From the NCBI GenBank assembly GCA_963731285.1, contig CAVSUR010000001.1:434001-498000 (forward strand): DNA of 64,000 nucleotides, given 5' to 3'. The notes under the pieces were generated by a model that did not search any database, was not told the origin of the DNA, and saw only the letters and a program-made list of their open reading frames with translations. How positions within the stretch are numbered: position 1 is the stretch's first letter; each line of letters starts with the position of its first letter. This document shows, in pieces, positions 61,535 through 64,000 of this stretch. The DNA is from CAVSUR01 sp963731285. Lineage in GTDB: Bacteria > Actinomycetota > Actinomycetes > Streptosporangiales > Streptosporangiaceae. The position numbers were made by a program, and so were the translations under genes.

Positions 61535-61943
61535 GCATCCGGGCGTGACCAGGCAGGGGATGGCCGCCTAATCCGGATCGCCGGACGGCCGTTCCCGGGC
61601 CTGATCACGCCCCCGGCCCGGCCTGGGCGGGGATGACTTTTCACCAGACTGCATCCCGATTCGCGCCAGTTCAGCCCGGCGGGCGGTTAATCGGCAGTTA
61701 ACCGCCGCACAAGGGCGTTCGGTGATGCTGAGGCCACGCAAGCGCCCAGCCGGCTGGAACCGCAGGCCGCGGCTCGCCGGAACTGCCGGAAGGTCAGCTC
61801 GCGCCCGCCGGACCGCTCGCGGGGGCCAGTCCGCAAGCCGGTGGCCGCCGTCTCTGCCCGTTTGCATCGGGGGGATGGAGACGGCGGTCGCCTTGGCCCT
61901 CCGGTCCTGCCGCCGGCCACGCACCCACCCGGGCCGGCCTGCC
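61535..61943. other. Intergenic region between prs and the AfsR-like regulator
   Basis: No gene is supported. The one clear element is the inverted repeat at 61682-61706; the rest is G/C-rich without recognisable motif. Confidence 0.5.
61682..61706. promoter_or_regulatory. Perfect 9-bp inverted repeat, possible operator
   Basis: GGCGGTTAA (61682-61690) and TTAACCGCC (61698-61706) are exact inverted copies with a 7-base spacer. It lies upstream of the AfsR-like gene and downstream of prs (minus strand). No T run follows in either direction, which favours an operator over a terminator. Regulator unknown. Confidence 0.45.
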
Positions 61944-62921
61944 TCAGCTCTGGCCGTCGAACAGGCTGGTCACCGAGCCGTCGCTGAACACCTCGCTGAT
62001 GGCCCGGGCGATCAGCGGCGCGATGGACAGCACGGTGAGCTTGTCGAACCGCTTGTCGGCCGGGACCGGCAGCGTATTGGTGATGACGACCTCGCTGATG
62101 CGCGAGTTCTTCAGCAGGTCGACGGCGGATCCGGACAGGACCCCATGGGTGGCCGTAACAATGACCTTGGCCGCGTCCTGCTCGAAGAGGGTCTCGGCGG
62201 CGTTCGCGATCGTCGCCCCGGTGTCGATCATGTCGTCCACCAGCACGCAGGTGCGCCCGGCGACCTGGCCCACCACTTCCAGGATCTTGACCTGGTTGGC
62301 CACATCCGGGTCGCGGCGCTTGTGGATGATCGCCAGCGGGCAGCCGAGCCGGTCGGTCCACCGCTCGCAGACCCGGACCCGGCCCGCGTCCGGCGCGACC
62401 ACGGTCACCCCGTTCAGGTCCAGCCGGCCCTCCAGGTAGGAGGCGAGGATGGGCAGCGCGAACAGGTGGTCGACCGGGCCGTCGAAGAAACCCTGGATCT
62501 GCGCCGTGTGCAGGTCCACCGCCATGATCCGGTCGGCGCCTGCGGTCAGGAACAGGTCGGCCATCAGCCGCGCCGAGATCGGCTCGCGACCGCGGTTCTT
62601 CTTGTCCTGCCGGGCGTAGCCGAAGAACGGGGCCACCACCGTGATCCGCTTGGCCGAGGCACGCTTGAGCGCGTCGACCATGACCAGCTGTTCCATGATC
62701 CACTGATTGATCGGCGCGGTGTGGCTCTGCAGCACGAAGGCGTCGCTGCCGCGGACGGATTCCAGGAAACGGACGAAGATCTCGCCGCTGGCGAAGTCGT
62801 ACAGGGTGGTCGGCGTCGGCTCGATGCCCAGGCAGCCCGCGATCTCGCTGCCGAGCTCGGGAAAGGCCCGGCCCGAGAAGAGCATCATCTTCTTCTCGCC
62901 GGATGCGGTGATACCGGTCAC
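61944..62921 (-). CDS. prs: Ribose-phosphate pyrophosphokinase
   Basis: Makes PRPP from ribose-5-phosphate and ATP. 325 residues. Motifs: LFSGRAFPELGSEIAGCLGI, the ATP/flexible region FFGYARQDKKNRGREPISAR, VDLHTAQIQGFFDGPVDHL and the PRPP-binding CVLVDDMIDTGATIANAAE. GTG 62921 overlaps the glmU stop by 4 bp (GTGA), so the two are coupled. Confidence 0.96.
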   Translation of the reverse strand: MTGITASGEKKMMLFSGRAFPELGSEIAGCLGIEPTPTTLYDFASGEIFVRFLESVRGSDAFVLQSHTAPINQWIMEQLVMVDALKRASAKRITVVAPFFGYARQDKKNRGREPISARLMADLFLTAGADRIMAVDLHTAQIQGFFDGPVDHLFALPILASYLEGRLDLNGVTVVAPDAGRVRVCERWTDRLGCPLAIIHKRRDPDVANQVKILEVVGQVAGRTCVLVDDMIDTGATIANAAETLFEQDAAKVIVTATHGVLSGSAVDLLKNSRISEVVITNTLPVPADKRFDKLTVLSIAPLIARAISEVFSDGSVTSLFDGQS

Positions 62922-64000
62922 TGGTCCTGCTCTCCCTCGGGATGCCGGGCGCGGGCGCCTCCGGTGCCCGCGGGGCGGCCGGCCGCGGCCAGCGTGGTAC
63001 CGGGCGTCAGATACGCGAACGGGCCGACGCTGACCCCCGCGCCGACCACCGCGGATTCGCAGACGGACTGCATCACCGTGGCGCCGGGCCCGACGGTGGT
63101 GTCGCGCAGCACGCAGCCGGGCCCGACGCGAGCCCCGGCCGCGACCGCCGTCCGGCCCTCTAGCTGAGTGCCGGGCTCGATCCGTGCCCCGGCCATGAGG
63201 GTGACGCCCACGTCGACCCAGGTACTGGCCGGATCGACCACGGTGACGCCCGCGCCCATCCACCAGCCGAGCAGGCGCTCGTTCATCAGCCGCCGGGCCC
63301 GCGCGAGCTGGGCCTGGTCGTTGACCCCGAGCACCTCGTCAAAGTCGTCGCACCGCACGGTCGTGACCAGGTAGCCGTCGCCGCGCAGGATCGCGGCCAC
63401 GTCGGTGAGGTACTCCTCGCCCTTGGCGTTATCGGTCGGCACGCGCTTGATCGCGTCGGCGAGCAGGCCGCCGTCGAACGCGTACATGCCCGAGTTGATC
63501 TCGCGGATCGCGCGCTGCTCGGGCGTGGCGTCGGCATCCTCGACGATGGCGGCGAACGACCCGTCGGCGTCCCGGACGATCCGGCCGTACCCAGCCGGGT
63601 CGGCGGCGACCGCGGTCAGCGCGGTCACCGATGCACCGGCCGCCTCGTGACCGCCTACCAGCTCGGCCAGCGTCCCGCCGCGCAGCAGCGGGGTGTCTGA
63701 GTAGGTCACGACGACGGTCCCGCTGACCGGGCCGGCCTGCTCGATCGCCATCCGGACCGCGTGACCGGTACCGCCGCGGCGTTCCTGCACCGCGGTGACC
63801 GCCTCCGGCGCGTTCGCGGCGAGATAATCGGCGACCTGCCCGCCGCCATGGCCCACGACGACGATCAGCCTATCGGGGCGCAGTTCCCGGGCCGCGGCGA
63901 TGACGTGCCCGAGCATGGGCTGCCCGCACACCTCGTTCAGCATCTTGGGCTGCGGCGTTTTCATGCGGGTGCCCTCGCCCGCCGCCAGGATGATGACCGC
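62918..64000 (-). CDS. glmU: GlmU uridylyltransferase, acetyltransferase domain truncated; 5'-partial
   Basis: The right edge cuts off only the first few residues; the window ends within AVIILAAGEGTRMKTPQPKM, the GlmU nucleotide-binding signature. The N-terminal GlcNAc-1-P uridylyltransferase domain is complete: QERRGGTGHAVRM, VVTYSDTPLLRGGTLAEL, AIREINSGMYAFDG, GEEYLTDVAAIL. The left-handed beta-helix starts (STWVDVGVTLMAGARIEPGT) but stops after GPFAYLTPGTTLAAAGR and a 20-residue Arg/Gly/Glu tail. About 100 residues with the CoA site and catalytic His/NYDG region of normal GlmU (about 450-490 residues) are absent, and prs begins at once. GlcN-1-P acetylation must come from elsewhere if this is real. 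Confidence 0.88.
   Translation of the reverse strand, partial: AVIILAAGEGTRMKTPQPKMLNEVCGQPMLGHVIAAARELRPDRLIVVVGHGGGQVADYLAANAPEAVTAVQERRGGTGHAVRMAIEQAGPVSGTVVVTYSDTPLLRGGTLAELVGGHEAAGASVTALTAVAADPAGYGRIVRDADGSFAAIVEDADATPEQRAIREINSGMYAFDGGLLADAIKRVPTDNAKGEEYLTDVAAILRGDGYLVTTVRCDDFDEVLGVNDQAQLARARRLMNERLLGWWMGAGVTVVDPASTWVDVGVTLMAGARIEPGTQLEGRTAVAAGARVGPGCVLRDTTVGPGATVMQSVCESAVVGAGVSVGPFAYLTPGTTLAAAGRPAGTGGARARHPEGEQDQ

Overview
This window is a GC-rich (about 70% or more) actinobacterial chromosome segment. The gene set and order (korAB, the menG / geranylgeranyl-reductase-like / nuoA-N / polyprenyl synthase block, and glmU-prs-rplY-pth), frequent GTG starts and 4-bp ATGA/GTGA overlaps point to a filamentous or spore-forming actinomycete related to Streptomyces or the Streptosporangiales. 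The species cannot be fixed from sequence alone. No rRNA, tRNA, insertion sequence or CRISPR array was recognised.

Layout. (1) 1-8700: a 5'-cut Clp-N/UVR protein, 2-oxoacid:ferredoxin oxidoreductase korAB, a decayed crotonase, a methyltransferase, then a minus-strand group with WXG100/type-VII-secretion character and a decayed reductase fragment. (2) 8674-31775, minus strand: msrA, a polyprenyl diphosphate synthase, a complete 14-gene nuoA-N complex I operon, a geranylgeranyl-reductase-like flavoprotein, the demethylmenaquinone methyltransferase menG, and an S9 peptidase. Quinone synthesis and quinone reduction are thus in one block. A palindrome just upstream of the reductase/nuo genes matches the Streptomyces Rex (NADH/NAD+) operator consensus. 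(3) 32464-56447: a large extracellular polysaccharide locus. The plus-strand operon encodes a chain-length/co-polymerase protein, a DUF3048 lipoprotein, Wzy-like polymerase, Wzx-like flippase, PAP2-like protein, APH-fold kinase-like protein, two sulfotransferases and a WecB/TagA/CpsF glycosyltransferase. The minus-strand groups encode a GH26-like protein, GT2, a third sulfotransferase, a secreted propeller-like protein and GT4; then cysN, cysD, cysQ and the initiating polyprenyl glycosylphosphotransferase. Sulfotransferases together with sulfate activation and PAP recycling suggest a sulfated exopolysaccharide. Between these groups a clear c-di-AMP (ydaO/yuaA) riboswitch precedes a second secreted GH-like gene. 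(4) 56685-64000, minus strand: pth, rplY, a 53-residue Pro/Glu-rich small protein, an AfsR/SARP-type BTAD-NB-ARC-TPR regulator, prs and a glmU whose acetyltransferase domain is cut short.

Several otherwise well-conserved genes (the Clp-N protein, the geranylgeranyl-reductase-like gene, the S9 peptidase, the glycosylphosphotransferase, the AfsR-like regulator) need a one-base frame change to read through. Most of these lie in or next to G/C runs. Sequencing or assembly indels are the simplest explanation, but real decay cannot be excluded without reads.
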